Of a DNA stretch of 64,000 nt, positions 63,013 through 64,000 are shown one piece after another (position 1 is the stretch's first letter; every line of letters begins with the position of its first letter). Origin of the DNA: Hondaea fermentalgiana (Eukaryota; Sar; Bigyra; Thraustochytrida; Thraustochytriidae). Below the pieces are notes generated by a model, which saw only the letters and a list, made by a program, of their open reading frames with translations, was not told the DNA's origin and made no database searches. The translations under genes were made by a program, and so were the position numbers. The DNA lies in contig NPFB01000024.1 in NCBI GenBank assembly GCA_014084085.1, positions 79,188-143,187 of the forward strand. Reading direction: 5' to 3'.

Positions 63013-64000
63013 TCAGGAAATAATGACAGTGAGCCATCGCCGCACAGGATCCGTGATGTCCTTGAATGTTGCAAAGGTCCACTTGTAGCGCCCTTGTCGA
63101 GCCTCCATGGCGCCTAACGCGTTGTCGAGTGTCTCGATAACGTCCTGAAGGCAATTCCAAAGAGGAGGCTCCGACGTCTTGACGGTGAAAGTCACGGGCG
63201 AGAATGTTGGCACGAATCGGTCCGTTGTAATACAATAAAAGACCTCTCGCCAAGTTGACATGATGTGGTCCCAGGTTTCGGCGATAATCGAAGAGTGATG
63301 GCCAACCAGAAGGTCGCAGTACTCTACAAAACTGAGGGTTGTCGCGAGAAGCAGGCACACAGGCCGCAGAGGATCGGCATCTTCGCGAAGACGCCCTCGC
63401 AAGGCGTTAAGTATTCTTTTCAATCCATTTCGGCCCCGCGATAACGCCTTGGAGTAGGCTTCTTCCCCGAGCGACTTGTTTCGGCGATCCAGAAAGGTCG
63501 CGCAGCACCGTTTTGTCTCGAGATAGAACATGCGCTCCAGCTTATTCTCTCCCGGATGAAAGCTACGGGTCCGAAACTTGTGCAGGTTCCAGCCTTTGCC
63601 GGTGCCGGGAGTTGACACGATGGACCCGTCCTTGATGTAGTCCTCGGAGCTTCCGAACCAGATGTAGTGCAGAGTCTGGATGGATGCTGCAAAGGCGTCA
63701 TGCTTGACATGTAGCGGTCGCGAGAGCGTGGCACGAAGATTTTCGCAATTTTCTTGCGTGGCGAGATGGTACTCGAACTCTGACTCTTCGAGCATGTACT
63801 GTTTGACTGTTCTTGTCACCGTTGACGCGGGATCGTCAATGCCGTTAAAGAGCCACATCTCGAGGGCTGGGCCTGCAACATTCACTTCGCGCGCAAAGTT
63901 CTCAATGGAAAGGTCGTGGCGCTGCATGAAGGCGACAGCCATCGAGATGGCCCGAGCGTTCATGATGTTTGCGGCCGATTCGATGGGGCGGCTTTTGTTC
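63013..64000 (-). CDS. Unknown protein with HTH-like N-terminal segment, partial (start off the right edge)
   Basis: The minus-strand frame is open to the right edge (first ATG inside the window at 63963), so the N-terminus may lie outside. The segment AVAFMQRHDLSIENFAREV followed by GPALEMWLFNG resembles a Cro/XRE-like or homeobox-like helix-turn-helix (xxFxxxxxLSxxxFAxxxxVxxxxxxxWL). The rest (about 220 residues) is a globular, mixed helical region with LHYIWFGSSEDYIKDGS, RMFYLETKRCCATF and LLLATTLSFVEYCDLLVGHH, and ends TDPVRRWLTVIIS. I do not recognise a family. It converges with the SAP-CaaX gene. Confidence 0.55.
   Translation of the reverse strand, partial: NKSRPIESAANIMNARAISMAVAFMQRHDLSIENFAREVNVAGPALEMWLFNGIDDPASTVTRTVKQYMLEESEFEYHLATQENCENLRATLSRPLHVKHDAFAASIQTLHYIWFGSSEDYIKDGSIVSTPGTGKGWNLHKFRTRSFHPGENKLERMFYLETKRCCATFLDRRNKSLGEEAYSKALSRGRNGLKRILNALRGRLREDADPLRPVCLLLATTLSFVEYCDLLVGHHSSIIAETWDHIMSTWREVFYCITTDRFVPTFSPVTFTVKTSEPPLWNCLQDVIETLDNALGAMEARQGRYKWTFATFKDITDPVRRWLTVIIS

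Noticed and set aside
1..64000. tRNA, rRNA, CRISPR, insertion sequences, retroelements or bacterial operons
   Set aside because: No T-loop/acceptor pairings, CRISPR-like spaced repeats, transposase or reverse-transcriptase motifs were seen while reading both strands; the window is ordinary eukaryotic nuclear DNA apart from simple repeats.

Overview
The window is nuclear DNA from a microbial eukaryote. It is GC-rich, has long mostly uninterrupted coding regions, and contains a few short GT-AG introns (104-180 bp), three of them with a CTAAC branch-point motif. The gene set is eukaryotic throughout: proteasome alpha-3, ORC3, a PHAX-type RNA-binding protein, a B3GNTL1-like glycosyltransferase, an RMDN-like protein, a fused PabA-PabB synthase and a sirtuin. 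Base composition, gene style and families (LicD-like and O-fucosyltransferase-like type II membrane enzymes, CxGGxC secreted protein, giant EF-hand/Tudor protein) fit a stramenopile, most likely a thraustochytrid (Labyrinthulomycetes). That placement is inference; no rRNA or other taxonomic marker is present.

Layout. 1-1027 (-): N-terminal part of an O-fucosyltransferase-like protein, running off the left edge. 1672-2729 (-): three-exon proteasome alpha-3 gene. 4375-7311 (+): type II membrane protein with Cys-rich modules and a LicD/fukutin-like domain. 7520-8101 (-) and 8358-9662 (+): a divergent pair, PHAX-type RNA-binding protein and B3GNTL1-like glycosyltransferase. 10268-10681 (+): small secreted Cys-rich protein. 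10839-14309 (-): polyQ/LRR protein. 16262-17200 (-): YbeY-like endoribonuclease. 18488-21327 (+): two-exon aminodeoxychorismate synthase. 21529-22530 (-): coiled-coil orphan. 22995-24485 (-): RMDN-like protein. 25180-29892 (+): 1570-aa LRR protein. 30069-31157 (-): coiled-coil protein. 31448-33163 (-): membrane-anchored protein interrupted by a 100-N assembly gap. 34459-35442 (+): saposin/canopy-like secretory-pathway protein. 36131-38548 (-): ORC3. 38838-40730 (-): sirtuin. 41093-60256 (-): a single uninterrupted reading frame of about 6,390 codons. 61004-62685 (+): two-exon SAP-like protein ending in a CaaX box. 63013-64000 (-): partial unknown gene.

Most neighbouring genes are unrelated in function, as expected for a compact protist genome. 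Five gene pairs diverge from GC-rich intergenic stretches. A loose surface/secretory glycobiology theme links the fucosyltransferase, LicD-like and B3GNTL1-like genes, but nothing shows that they are co-regulated.

The most unusual object is the giant protein at 41093-60256. It combines a C2-like domain, 11 Tudor-like repeats interleaved with six copies of a roughly 62-residue helical module that I do not recognise as a named domain, several canonical and degenerate EF-hand pairs, four PUB-like domains, WD-like beta repeats, a pseudokinase and an armadillo-like helical region. Many long antisense open frames in the GC-rich DNA were judged to be composition artefacts and left out.
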